The notes under the pieces: model-generated
Database searches by the model: none
Seen by the model: the letters and a program-made list of their open reading frames with translations, nothing else
Told to the model about the DNA's origin: nothing
Translations under genes and position numbers: made by a program
DNA from: Spongospora subterranea f. sp. subterranea
Taxonomy: Eukaryota > Endomyxa: Phytomyxea > Phytomyxea > Plasmodiophorida
Assembly (NCBI GenBank): GCA_049724395.1
Contig: JAUGWO010000060.1
Location: forward strand, 248,001-312,000
DNA length: 64,000 nt
Direction of reading: 5' to 3'
Shown here: positions 10,950-22,265 of the stretch, in pieces
Layout: each line of letters begins with the position of its first letter
How positions within the stretch are numbered: the stretch's first letter is position 1

Positions 10950-12694
10950 ATGGCGACGCGCCGGGGTCGCCGCAGGTCAAGCCCCGACCTGATTGCCCTG
11001 AGGCAACTCAGCAGTGAGCAAGTGCAGGCAGTTGCACACGACAATGGCGTATTTCAGACCGGGGCGGTCAAAGTTCGCAAGTATCTCCTGGCGACCTACG
11101 ATAAGGTTCCTGGCTGGCTCAAAGACAATCCACACATTGCGGGAGGTTACAGGGTACATTTTTCGTGGAGGTTGTGCGTTAGGTCGATGTTCAGGTTGCA
11201 CAACGAAACGCTCAATGTTTGGTAATCACCAGCACCAGGAACATCGCTCCCGGTGTTAACTACATATCTTAGGACCCATCTAATCGGTTTTTTTATTTTT
11301 TTATTTCTATTATTTTCGATGATGCTCACAGTTTCACCATGTAGGTAATGCATCCAGACAGCTTGTTTGTTCTAACGTCTTTCTCGTCAGACGGATTTGA
11401 TTACCTGCACATGGACCAGCGAATCAAACTATCCGCCGAGAATCTATCGCGGTACAGGCAGCATGTTTCAAACATGGTCGATTCGATTCGAATCCGGATT
11501 CCAACTTGGGTCGATCTCTCAAACAATATTATTGAGCTGTCCCGTGATATTGGTGACCACCTGCAGCCGACTGCCGACTCAAGGGCAGCTGCCTACCTCG
11601 CTAATTTTAAGGAAGCACTGACAACCATCAAACATGCTGTTGGAGGGTTTTGTGAGACTTGTTCAGTTGGCGACATTGATAGAATGCGAAGAAGCCTCAG
11701 CGGTATGGTTTGTGCTGCTTGGTCCGTTTTTTCTTTCAAAACCTTGGCAAATCAGATTCGGTAGACCACGTTTTCGAATCTCTTGCGAATGTTCCCCATG
11801 CGCCTTCGCATGCTGTTGAAGTAGTTCGCCATCGATTACAAGAAATTGCATCGTTTCTGCGATCGATTCCATCTGAAGGTATATGATGCACTAGTACAGG
11901 TCTTACCTTGTTCAATTATTGCGTCGATTAGGAACTGTTCCCGAATTTCCTGACATGGTTCCTGATGCTATTGTATTCCTTTCCAAATGGCCATTAGCAG
12001 TATTTATCGGCGCCGCTATGTCTTGCCTTCTGTTCTCTACCATTTTCCACCTATTTTATTGCCGATCTGAGCAGGCCTGTATTCTTCTACAGCAGCTTGA
12101 TTATGCCGGTATCTGCATACTGATAGCCGGCTCCATGGTCCCTGCCATATATTATGGTAATACGTATACCCCATTATCGTGTTGTTTTATCTGATCATGC
12201 CCAACTGAATAGGGTTTTACTGCTCCAGAATCATAAGAACAATGTACATAGTAGGAGGTATATCACTTCCTTTAATCGCTTTCTTTCTGTGCATGTCCAA
12301 GTATTTATCCGGTCATCGTCATCGTCATGTTCGGGCAGCAGTATTTGCGGTCGCAGGACTTGCCAATTTGATCCCTCTATGTCACATGTTGGCAATCAAC
12401 GCTGGCGAGCAGCGGATCATGCTGTTATTATGTGGGGGTGGTGCGTGTTATATTATCGGAGCGATATTTTATAGCACACAAATTCCAGAGAGCATATTTC
12501 CGGGCAAGTTCGACATCTGGGTCAGTTTTTGTTATTTTCATCTGTTTATGGTTGGGTAATTTTGGGTTCTGGTCTAGTTCCATAGCCATACGATTTTTCA
12601 TGTATTTGTAGTTATCGCTGCGCTCATGCACTACGCCGCTCTGATGCGGTTTTTCCAATGGAGAATGCTAAATACATGTCCGACGTATTCGTGA
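10950..12694 (+). CDS. PAQR/Izh3-like seven-helix receptor (haemolysin III family) with a large helical insert
   Basis: PAQR proteins are seven-helix, zinc-binding membrane enzymes thought to hydrolyse ceramides; yeast Izh proteins affect zinc and sterol handling. The N-terminal signature is VPGWLKDNPHI, then FRLHNETLNVW/THLIG, split by an intron. Helix 1 follows, then a roughly 150-residue helical insert (about 11,391-11,880) containing MDQRIKLSAENLSRYRQH. The remaining helices carry the conserved metal-site residues: Ser and His in FSTIFHLF, Asp in LDYAGI, and two His in FHSHTIFHV. Exons at 10950-11221, 11273-11340 and 11391-about 11,703 join with consistent phases, as do the three that follow. 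The insert between helix 1 and helix 2 resembles the long Izh3 branch rather than short adiponectin receptors. The protein ends shortly after helix 7. Confidence 0.88.
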
Positions 12695-12786
12695 ACATTG
12701 CTGACTATTTATATATTGAATATATAATCCACGTTTATAAACTGCTTTTTCAGAAGCCAATCCATCAATACTTGCCTTGTTATTGG

Positions 12787-14441
12787 TCATTGCCCTTCGA
12801 GCGGATTGTATTGTCGCCATATTCTGCAGGCGTTATCCTTCGACCCTAATCACATTATTGTGAGCTGTGATTGGCCGTTTCCCTGATCTGTTCCTTACCC
12901 GTTATGATCGTAGTTCCCTCGTAATTGAACGCGCAGCTAAATATCTCGTCGGTGTGTCCTTGTAGTTCGGCCAACGCCTCCCCCGTCTCAACATCCCATA
13001 CGCGAGCTGTTCCGTCTTTGCTGGCGGTCACGATTTGGCTTCCCTGAGGATTGAACGCCACTTTCGAGATCTCATCGGCGTGTCCTTCCAGTATCTACCA
13101 CCGTGATCTGAGTCGGGTGATGCCTCATGGACGATGGCGCCATCCCCAATTACCGCAATGCACCTCCCGTTCATTGAGTTGTAGATACGAGCGGTTCCAT
13201 CAGCGGATCCAGTGGCGATCATGCTCCCCGATGCGTTGTACGTCACATCGAGAATCTCATCGGAATGGCCCCTGAACACCATTCCTCATTAACAATATTT
13301 ATAGTCGATGACACCCGGTTTACTTCAGTTCCTGGCGGCAAACACCGTTCTTGGCGTTCCAAATCCGAGCAGTTCCGTCCATGGAAGCCGATACGATTTC
13401 GTCCCCAGTGAAGTTGAACATTGCATTGGATATCTCGCAGGTATGACCAGATAATGTGAACAGGGTTCTGCCCGAGCTCACATCCCATATTCGGCAGGTT
13501 CCGTCAAATGACCCCGTCACCAATCGGTCACCACCGCGATTGAAATTGACGCTAACGATTTCCCCCTGGAGGACCTGTCAGACACGATCGTTTGAGAGGA
13601 AAAACGCCCTACAGCGTGCCCCTGTAAAGTCACAATCTCCACGCCTTGATTGGCGTCCCAAATCTTGGCGGTTCCGTCCATGGATCCGGTCACGATCAAC
13701 AGGGCGTCAGGGCTAAACGAGAGGCAGACAATCTCCTTTAGATGGCCACGAAGGATATGGATCAGCTCGCCGGATTCAGAGCTCCATACCCGACAGGTTC
13801 GATCGAACGACCCGGTTATGATCCGGTCGCCGAACGGGTTGTTGAACGCGATCGCGTAAACCACGTTTTTATGCCCTTCTAATGACATCAGCTCATGACC
13901 AGTTGACGTCTCCCAGAGTTTACAGGTGCGATCATAACTTCCAGTGATAAATCTACGTTGAATTGTGAACTTAGGGAAACCCGCCTGGAGAACAAACGAA
14001 TCGTACCTGTCCCCAGATTTGTTGAAAGCGCAGTTGGTTAGTGGGAGAATGTGGCCTTGCAGAACATGGCGAAGGCGGAAATCGGCACCTGGTCGCTGTC
14101 CAAGTTTGGCTTGGAGCCCTATCACAATATTTCTTAGCACGAATGGATGACGGGGAACGCAATCGTAATCGAACTTTCAATGAGCGTTCGAATCTTGGGT
14201 TTCCTCCTCAATGATAGTAGCTCGTTGTGCTTGACGAGCATGTCGGCAATAATCCCAGGATCACTCCTGTGCCCGCCATTCATTACCGAACCCAGCCTTG
14301 GGACCGTCGACAACCAACTAACCGTGGCGTTAGATCGATCAGATCCATTGGCGTCGTGGACGTCTGCCCATCCACGTCGTCGTACTCGATGATGATACCA
14401 GGCGGGTAATACCTCAGCAAGAACCGCCTCAGTTTGCCCAT
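12787..14441 (-). CDS. DAW1: DAW1/ODA16 (WDR69), outer-arm dynein transport factor
   Basis: DAW1 (Chlamydomonas ODA16) is a WD40 adaptor linking outer-arm dynein to intraflagellar transport. The start is [20 protein letters not shown], nearly the human start. It leads to DLIDLTP, then a helical linker ending [10 protein letters not shown] and the hallmark [17 protein letters not shown]. Eight WD repeats follow, with [41 protein letters not shown] and [10 protein letters not shown]. The last repeat is split by an intron and ends [13 protein letters not shown]. Length and repeat count match the family. Several short introns interrupt the repeats. Its presence argues that the organism builds motile flagella with outer dynein arms. 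The tandem EF-hand gene ends only about 90 bases upstream of this ATG. Confidence 0.93.
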
Positions 14442-14530
14442 GGTTCAATGGTTATTTCTATCAAAACGGCCATGGCGCTACTCGAACAATCCGGTCACAG
14501 AGAACAACCCCAAAACGGGTTTATTGCAAG

Positions 14531-15310
14531 TTATGATCCGGGTGTCGGTATTCGGGATTGATATCCATGAAGGAGCATCAAGAAGTCGTTATACTGTAGA
14601 TAGCCGGGCGTGTCGGTCGGCAGTCGAGCCAGAGCGCGCTCAAAGGCTGGGGAATTTACGGCGCTCGGGCTGACTCCAACATTGACCAACCGTTGCCGGA
14701 ACTCGTCGAAGCTCAGCGATCCATGCCGTCCATCGTCAACCAACAGAAATGCCTCACGATAATTCCTCGCTCGTCCCAATAGTTCAAACCTGAACAACAA
14801 TGTCGAATTCGTAAACAAGCGCTGACATAGTTCCAGGAAACAGTTTCGATGAAAATCCGTTTACAGAAATGGTTTTGTGAAATAATCAGTCTAAACCTGA
14901 TGGTTGATAGAGCAGCCGATTCCTGTTGATCATTGGTAATTGTTGGATGAGGTCCAATCGATGGCTCGGGCGCCATCTTCCTTAGATATTGCGATATGAA
15001 CCTGCAGAACTCATCGTAATCAAAATCGCCCTGGAGCTGCGCTGGGAAACTGCTCCAACAGGCGTCGTAGCTGGTCGGATCGGCTTATCTCGGGATGAAC
15101 CCCAATGTTTTCCAGGGCGTCGACGATCTGCTCATGTCGCACATAGCCCAAACGCCGGATATCGATGGCCAGGAACCATTCCCGACATGTTCGATAGTGG
15201 GAGTAGAGATGGGTGTGAATACTGGAGAGAATGGCATATGGCGATAGACCACGACTGAACGGGGCGTGATCAACGGCGGGGGGAGATGGCATTGCGGTCA
15301 CTGAATTCAT
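14531..15310 (-). CDS. EF-hand-like protein with two related halves; one frame break
   Basis: Two homologous units are visible. The first reads IDIRRLGYVRHEQIVDALEN, then QFPSAAPGRF and DYDEFCRFISQYL. The second reads VDDGRHGSLSFDEFRQRL, then RLPTDTPGYLQYNDFLMLL. Each looks like a degenerate EF-hand pair; the loops lack several calcium ligands, so binding is doubtful. The second intron (about 14790-14900) joins STIR to FELLGRARNYREAF. Between GRF and DYDEF the frame shifts by one base inside a run of four T (near 15,020); comparison of the two units shows where the reading should continue. It may be a sequencing error or a real lesion. The start (MNSVTAMPS, 15310) is the best ATG. Its position next to DAW1 suggests, weakly, a flagellar role. 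Confidence 0.6.
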
Positions 15311-15511
15311 CTGAACAACTAGGGGGCGGGTAAATAGGCCTGAACGGCCGATAGATGGACGACACACACACACTATTTTTCCACCGATACGAATCAATGA
15401 TTCACTCGTAAATATCTCCACCAAAATCTCATATGAATATCTTCAATCAAACCCATGAAATGTACCGGTTAAACCCCTCCTGGAACGAAATTTCTATTAC
15501 CGGACCCTCGT

Positions 15512-16683
15512 GACGATCGGTGAACTTTATGTAGAGAAAAACAAGACATAATGTAGTTCATCGGGGGATATTGGGTCCAAATTTGGTCCAAATTTGAGAT
15601 AAACTATTGACGATCGGTGAACTTTATGTGGAGAAAAACAAGACATAATGTAGTTCATCGGGGGATATTGGTCCAAATTTGAGATAAACTATTGACGATC
15701 GGTGAACTTTATGTGGAGAAAAACAAGACATAATGTAGTTCATCGGGGGATATTGGTCCAAATTTGAAATAAACTATTGACGATCGGTGAACTTTATGTG
15801 GAGAAAAACAAGACATAATGTAGTTCATCGGGGGATATTGGTCCAAATTTGAAATAAACTATTGACGATCGGTGAACTTTATGTGGAGAAAAACAAGACA
15901 TAATGTAGTTCATCGGGGGATATTGGTCCAAATTTGAAATAAACTATTGACGATCGGTGAACTTTATGTGGAGAAAAACAAACAAGATACAAATTTGAAA
16001 TAAAATTGACGATCGGTGAACTTTATGTGGAGAAAAACAAGACAGTTCATCGGGGGATATTGGTCCAAATTTGAAATAAACTATTGACGATCGGTGAACT
16101 TTATGTGGAGAAAAACAAGACATAATGTAGTTCATCGGGGGATATTGGTCCAAATTTGAAATAAACTATTGACGATCGGTGAACTTTATGTGGAGAAAAA
16201 CAAGACATAATGTAGTTCATCGGGGGATATTGGTCCAAATTTGAAATAAACTATTGACGATCGGTGAACTTTATGTGGAGAAAAACAAGACATAATGTAG
16301 TTCATCGGGGGATATTGGTCCAAATTTGAAATAAACTATTGACGATCGGTGAACTTTATGTGGAGAAAAACAAGACATAATGTAGTTCATCGGGGGATAT
16401 TGGTCCAAATTTGAAATAAACTATTGACGATCGGTGAACTTTATGTGGAGAAAAACAAGACATAATGTAGTTCATCGGGGGATATTGGTCCAAATTTGAA
16501 ATAAACTATTGACGATCGGTGAACTTTATGTGGAGAAAAACAAGACATAATGTAGTTCATCGGGGGATATTGGTCCAAATTTGAAATAAACTATTGACGA
16601 TCGGTGAACTTTATGTGGAGAAAAACAAGACATAATGTAGTTCATCGGGGGATATTGGTCCAAATTTGAAATAAACTATTGAC
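15512..16683 (+). repeat. 85-bp minisatellite, about 14 copies
   Basis: Near-identical 85-base units begin with GACGATCGGTGAACTTTATG and start at 15512, 15609, 15694, 15779, 15864, 15949, about 16006, 16086 and then every 85 bases to 16596. The first unit has an extra partial internal copy and the sixth and seventh are shortened. 85 is not a multiple of 3, so it is not coding. Each unit holds an imperfect dyad: GGTGAACTTTATGT pairs with ACATAATGTAGTTCATC. The array fills most of the divergent space between the EF-hand gene and OTUD6B. Confidence 0.97.
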
Positions 16684-16759
16684 TGATTGGTTTTAAGAGT
16701 TATGGTGAACTCTGGTGGATAGCAGTCCGTACGGTCCAATTTGAATTGGCCAGAACCAG

Positions 16760-17767
16760 ATGGGCGAACGGGAGCGGGCGGAGATGGAGATACCCGACCG
16801 GGATGTAGAGGAAGGAAATGGCGCACCGTTGGGTCGGGAATCGGCCGGGAAGATGAAACAGCGCCATCATCATGAGAAGAAGGTTGGCGCTGATCTCATG
16901 CGATCAATCGATCATCACGATTGACGTTTGCCCATTTTCAGGCGCTGAAACAGGAGTGCAACCAGATGTTGGAGACGTGTGGGAAGAAGGGTAAGAACGA
17001 GGCCAAAGCCAAGATCAAGGAGATGGAAACAGCGCTGAATCAGCGCCATGAAGCTGAATTACGCGATCTCGAGACAGAATCGCATGAAGCAGCCGCAGAC
17101 TCATTCGAAACCATGGAGATCGCCGAGAAAGGACCAACAAGAAAGGAGAAAAAACTGGTAATTCTGGAACATCATCTCTACAACTGGTGTATTGAATGTT
17201 TGTTGGTAGAAAAAACAAAAGGAAACCCAGGAGATTAATCGCGAACGATTAGCCGCTGAGTTGGAAAACCTGGTTGATTTGCGCCAGATCGAGTGTGATA
17301 AACTAAGAGGCGAAGCTGTCGCCGTTGAATCTGATTATTAAAGAGATCAGGGCGGATGGGCATTGCCTATATCATGCGATTGCCGATCAGCTGGAGTTGC
17401 TGGGCGAACCGCTCCCTCAACCGGCGTACATCACACTCAGGCAGCAGGCGTCCGATTACATTCGCCAGCACCGCGACGATTTCGCACCGTTTCTGTTGAC
17501 CGACGATGGCGATACGTTGTCCGACGATCAGTTTGAAGATCATTGCGACGCCATCGTTAGCCAGCAAATCGCCGTCTGGGGTGGACAGCCAGAGATATCG
17601 GCATTGGCCTCGGTTCATAAATGCCAAATCGTTGTGTATTCGGCCGAATCCGAGCCGATTATCATGGGGCCGGCAGAAGTCGATCCCGATAATAGGAAAC
17701 TGAGGTTGTCATTTCATAAATATATTCTTATGGGAAATCATTTCAATTCCGTTATCGCAAATAAATG
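16760..17767 (+). CDS. OTUD6B: OTUD6B-like OTU deubiquitinase
   Basis: OTU proteases are cysteine deubiquitinases; OTUD6B acts on ubiquitin linked to translation and proteasome control. Exon 1 (16760-16882) starts MGERERAEMEIPDRD and joins in phase 0 to 16942. A charged coiled coil follows (ALKQECNQMLET, GKNEAKAKIKEMETALNQRH), typical of OTUD6. The catalytic domain carries IRADGHCLYHAIADQ, with the active-site Asp and Cys, AVWGGQPEISALA, and the His motif GNHFNSV near the end. Another intron (about 17159-17207) removes a piece after KEKKL. Between CDKLRGEAV and LNLIIKEI the frame slips by one base near 17,306-17,322. A small undetected intron or a base error would explain this, since both flanks align with the family. 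Confidence 0.85.
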
Positions 17768-17843
17768 ATTCTTTAAACATCGTTAAAGCAAATGGGTTGT
17801 ATTTTCCTTAGCATGGGGCGTCAGTTCGATTATACAACCAGGA

Positions 17844-18088
17844 TTACTTCTTGGGAGCGGCGGAGAACGCCTTGGCAGGAGCGGCGGCGCTCGGGCAGTT
17901 CTTGCAGTTGCATTTTCCAGCTGGGCAGGTGCACGATCCACCGGTCTTGGCACCACAAGTCTGGGCCTTCTCGGCTCCCGAGGGACACGATCCCGACTGG
18001 CATGATCCTCCTAAGATAAATTGATGTCAGACTCGTGGACTGATCGAACACGCGTCAATGATGGCCGACCCTTGTTAGCGCAGCTCAT
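17844..18088 (-). CDS. metallothionein-like small cysteine-rich protein
   Basis: Two exons, 18070-18088 and 17844-18010, with a 59-base intron (GTCGGC...CTTAG), encode 61 residues. The protein starts MSCANKGGSCQSGSCPSG, then has TCGAKTGGSCTC and AGKCNCKNCPS, and ends in an Ala/Lys-rich tail. Nine cysteines occur, mostly as C-x-C or C-x2-C, with no aromatic residue among them; the one Phe lies in the tail. This is the composition of metallothioneins, which bind zinc, copper or cadmium through thiolates and buffer metal and oxidative stress. Metallothioneins evolve fast, so homology to a named class cannot be claimed. The intron after the sixth codon is in phase with both exons. The gene lies in a region of transposon debris. 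Confidence 0.75.
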
Positions 18089-18295
18089 GACGAAGACGGT
18101 GAAAGGATGATCGAAATATTAACGAAGAGCGATTGATATCGTAATGAAGATATGGATAGAGTGTGCGAAGAGGGAAATCACTGAACTGACTGGGTCTGGT
18201 GGGGTGGGATGACAGGATAAGTCAATTGAGATTTGCGTGGCCCAGTTGGGTGCCCGACTGTGACCCCGACTCATCCTTTGTCGCCAGCCTATCAG

Positions 18296-18490
18296 ACATC
18301 GTCATGTGACATGCCGCATCATCGTTACCGCCCATCAGACCTTACAGTACATCAGTTATCGTCATGTGACATGCCGTGATGGTGCGGGCCATGTCACATG
18401 ACGAGCCCCAGCTAACAACTCATGTACTGTCAGGTCTGATGGGCGGTAATGCCTGTACGTGATGATGCGGCATCTCACATGATGTCCTGA
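18296..18490. repeat. foldback element (nested inverted repeats, MITE-like)
   Basis: Two arms of about 55-65 bases are imperfect inverted copies. The left arm (about 18297-18352) includes GTGACATGCCGCATCATCG and ACCGCCCATCAGACC. The right arm (about 18421-18485) holds their complements plus a 12-base insertion. Between them a second hairpin pairs GTCATGTGACATG (18361) with CATGTCACATGAC (18390). No coding capacity is present. It directly abuts the Gypsy fossil, so it may be an insertion beside it. Confidence 0.75.
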
Positions 18491-20840
18491 CAGTTTAAGA
18501 AGCTGTTTTTTCCACAATATACCGCTGCAGAAGCTGAGCAAACAAACTGGAGATCTTGAGCAGCACATCCGCGATTTCCTGACCCGTCACGATGAGGCAG
18601 AAACTGCCACAGTATGGTTAGGCTTGAGCGAGAAACGTCTCGCGGGAGCTTTTTGCAAATCACTACTCCCGCCACTGGCCGAGCGCCTAGAGGAATTTGA
18701 ATGAGATACGCTGAAGGCTATGACAGCTAAGGCCAAGCTCTTAGCCTCCCACTACCCGATCGAAAGTGAAAGACTGTTCACCATCGCCAATTCTCAGATA
18801 CGCTCGCGTCTTACTCCTGAAATTCGTCAACATTGCTTGGACTTCGGTTTATATATGTATTGCCGAAAAGCAGGACATGTCATCGCCGCCTGGCCCGATC
18901 GTCGGACACGCAATTCGCCTCCACAAGTTGCAGTGCACCGGAAAACGCCTAAGGATGGTTGCTGACTGGTTATCCAACCATCCTGAATACACTGTTGTTT
19001 CCGAACCCGACTGGTTATCTGTCTCTTCGCTTTACCATAATCGACTCCAAACGCTCCAATATATCGTGGTGGACATCACTATTGAAGTCTCTTCCCGCCG
19101 AATAAGAACGAGTGCACTGATTGATTGTGGCGCGATATCAAATTTCATTGACCGAGCGGTTGTTAGCCGACAAGCAATTCCATGTCGTCCCAAACTCATT
19201 CCCGTGGCTGTCAAAGTAGTAGATGGACGACATCTTCCACCGAGAACTAAGAGACGTCCCCATTGGTTGACGAGAAGATGGAACAACTCGAGACGCTTTG
19301 GTCATTTGTTGGGCTGGACACTGCAATCTGAACATTGGCGTCTCGAGTTGTTCCATCTTCTCCTCTACCAATGGGGACGTCTCTTACATTCATGACGCGT
19401 GCGATTAAAGCATATCGAATGCCTTGTGCGTGTTGGAGTTCATTAGATCGAATTTTTCGCAATGCACGTAATTGAATCGCCAAATCATAATGTATTCTGG
19501 GAATGCCTTGGCTTCAGCGGCACAACCCCGACATTGATTGGAAAAAACGATGTGTCCGCCCTAGATTTTTGACAAAACCGAACCAACCTAAAGCCACTGG
19601 CTCTTCGCTATTTGATTAGGAAACATCTATATCCATGATAAGTGATGAACCAGTTTTAGATGCCCTCGATGATGAAGGACAAGGTTTGTCATACACACAA
19701 TTGTGGACGCCCTCTGAGTCACATGAGCAAAAAAATCAGGAGCTGCCGGTACATTATCGCGAATTTATTGATGTTTTCAGCAAGACAAATTCGAAGAAGC
19801 TCCCGGAGCACCGCATCGATTGTGTCACCGACTTGAAAGAAGGAAAAGATTCCGCCATTTGGACGACTCTATGGTCTGTCACCACGAGAACAAAACGCTC
19901 AAGCTGTACCTAGAGGAGAATTTGGGTAAAAGATTTATTCGACCCTCAATATCGCCCTGCTGGGGCTCCTGTGTTATTTGATGGTTCTTTGCGTTGACTA
20001 TCGGAGATTGAACTCTGCCACAATCAAAATCGACACCCGTTGCCACTCATCGACCAGCTGCTATCCCAACTCAGCTCGGCCGAAATCTTCTCTCGAAAAT
20101 CGACCTGCGAGGGGCGTACAACCAAGTTCGTATACGCTCGGAGGGACGAATGGAAAACCGCGTTTAGAACACCCTATGGACTCTTCGAGCATCTTGTTGT
20201 GGCGTTCGGATTGACAAACGCGCCAGCAACCTTCCAAACATTTTATGAAAGATACCATTCGGGAGTACCTGGACATGTTCGTTGCAATCTATATTGACGA
20301 TATCTTGAAATATTCAGTCGATCACCGTAAACATGTTCGCTTAATGCTTCAAAAGTTAAGGGAAGCCAAGTTTTATGCCAAGCTCGAAAAATGTCGATTT
20401 CATGAGTCTGAAGTCGAGTTTCTGGGATACCTTGTGACTGGAAATGGCATTCGAGTAGATCCCGGCAATGTCGACACTATCTTATCATGGGCTGTTCCTG
20501 AGAATACGTTAGGGGTCCAGATCTTCCGGTGAAGCCTGATCACCGTGCAGGATCCTTGCATCAAATATTTACGCCAAATATGTGATATTGATTACCAATT
20601 GACGGGTTCTGAGAGAACAGCGCGAAACGGGCTGACTAAATTGAACATTTTTCACAGCAGGGGCGCCCCTGTACTGACGTTTTTGAGCGTCCTCATAGCG
20701 CCATCGGAGTTTTTTTTCGATGATAAGGATGAGATATGAATGGGATTCTACAACAAGAGAATCCCAGTTTTTGAAGCACATACGGCCTGCGTAGAACGAG
20801 TGGATTATGAGATCCTGACGGTCGTGAATTCGCAAAAACA
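18490..20840 (+). mobile_element. Ty3/Gypsy retroelement fossil (gag to RNase H-like region)
   Basis: Parts appear in the normal Gypsy order. A gag-like region ends in a retroviral-type zinc knuckle near 18,860. An aspartic-protease-like stretch follows at about 19,060-19,230. A reverse transcriptase follows at about 19,970-20,480, with the YIDDIL catalytic box near 20,290. An RNase H-like segment lies near 20,740-20,830. The copy is clearly broken, with of the order of ten interruptions, and has an internal inverted repeat. I found no LTRs and no integrase attached to it. Decay of this degree suggests an old insertion. Confidence 0.85.
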
Positions 20841-21523
20841 ACCACGAAACGGTCTTGCGCCCAGAGAGTGAAGAAGCTTCAATGATGGTGTTTTGGTGGA
20901 TTCACTGGCGCTTTCGAAGGATTCCGATGAAACCATCTGATCCTCCCGTGGTGGACAAACAATATCAATGAGAATCTGGCTGTGCACAAATCTGTGAAAT
21001 GATAACCTTTTTCAAAGTCTTTGATTGTTACGGATGCGTTGGATGACCCGTCGAACACCTCGGTGTGCTCGTAGTGACTTGATTTCATTCGCAGGACGGA
21101 GGAGACGTTCTGTCCCCGATCTCTTGACGAGCTCGTCGTGATCGCTGCCACAGTGATCAGAATCGTTCGACCTGGTCTCAATGCCGGACAACATCTTCCC
21201 AGTTGATTGCGCTTGCAAGAATACACGAACCCTGGCCAGCCCTATATTCATGCCTTTCTCAGGTGTTTGCTTTCTTCCCCATGTGGAATGAGGCCCATTG
21301 ATGGCGATCTAGTTTTACCAATTGCTATTCCACGTCGTCTCCTGATCCAGGAAGCGCATATCTGTCCTAAACCCTCGCCATGTATTGCAGGTACGATGGG
21401 ATATATATCTCTGGTGGGAGTGGCACAACAGTTGGATCAGATATTTTGTTATAATCAGATGGATTGGTGTCCTTAAGCAGTTCATCCGCCCACCAGAACT
21501 GGTCGCCGTTTCCCCGATTGTGC
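20841..21523. other. non-coding flank of the Gypsy fossil
   Basis: No gene was recognised here. The left part may be further decayed element sequence. The right part precedes the start of the disordered-protein gene and may hold its promoter. No tRNA, repeat or LTR was seen. Confidence 0.4.
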
Positions 21524-22027
21524 ATGTCGTCTCGTCAGGATCGGGGGTTGTCTCTAGCGGGTGCCGAGCCGTCGCCTGAAGGCTCCGGGCAATGGGATCG
21601 ACTCCATCCACCGGCCTCCAACGACGATGATCACGACGAGTCGGATATTAATGGCCAAGAGCAACGTGACGACTCCACTAAAAGAAGCAAGACCTGGCGT
21701 CATTTGCTGAGCAGCATTCAGAAGGGGATATCATTACGGCCGACTAACACGACATCACCTCCATCGAGGCGTACATCAACAGCTGCCGACCTTGATCCTA
21801 TCAAACAAAACCTGAATATTGCAAACAATCAGGTTGAGAGAAGCCGCCGAACATCGACCGAGGTGACTGTAGCGGGCGACATGGGGACAATGGCAGCAGA
21901 TAGACTGCCCATTGTCATTCGGGGATCGATTGTGCAGAATTACAGGACATCTGGCCCTGATCCATTGCAGTTTCCTGTCAATATTCGGCCGGCGTCCCCT
22001 AGGTTGTCCCCCTCTGTTCACAATTGA
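21524..22027 (+). CDS. unassigned disordered protein
   Basis: The ATG at 21524 starts MSSRQDRGLSLAGAEPSPEG and runs open for 167 codons. Composition is Ser/Arg/Asp-rich with few hydrophobics. Only one amphipathic stretch stands out: TKRSKTWRHLLSSIQKGISL. A second hydrophobic patch near the end reads LPIVIRGSIVQNY. There is no signal peptide or membrane helix. A further exon could follow a CGCCAG acceptor at about 22,076 (VLSTRSMPSPFEPADS), but the link is not established. The gene is convergent with the BTB/BACK/SPRY gene that ends at 22,266. I assign no function. Confidence 0.5.
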   Translation: MSSRQDRGLSLAGAEPSPEGSGQWDRLHPPASNDDDHDESDINGQEQRDDSTKRSKTWRHLLSSIQKGISLRPTNTTSPPSRRTSTAADLDPIKQNLNIANNQVERSRRTSTEVTVAGDMGTMAADRLPIVIRGSIVQNYRTSGPDPLQFPVNIRPASPRLSPSVHN

Positions 22028-22265
22028 AGTGATTATGTCCTTTATTATAAACCTGATATCATACGCCCAACGCCAGGTGTGTTATCGACCCGTTCAATGC
22101 CTTCGCCATTTGAACCTGCTGACTCTGACCACGACACCTCTGCGATTCAACGACACTGCCGGGTAGAATATATTCGGGATCGCTGCCTCAACCACACTCT
22201 CTGGACTCTCGCCAGCCAGTCCAGGAGATGGCGTCGCAGCGGCCGGAGGACCTTTACCATGCGAG

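Noticed and set aside
15944-16826. Open frames in the 85-bp array.
   Set aside because: The unit length is not a multiple of three, so the frames are by-products of the repeat.
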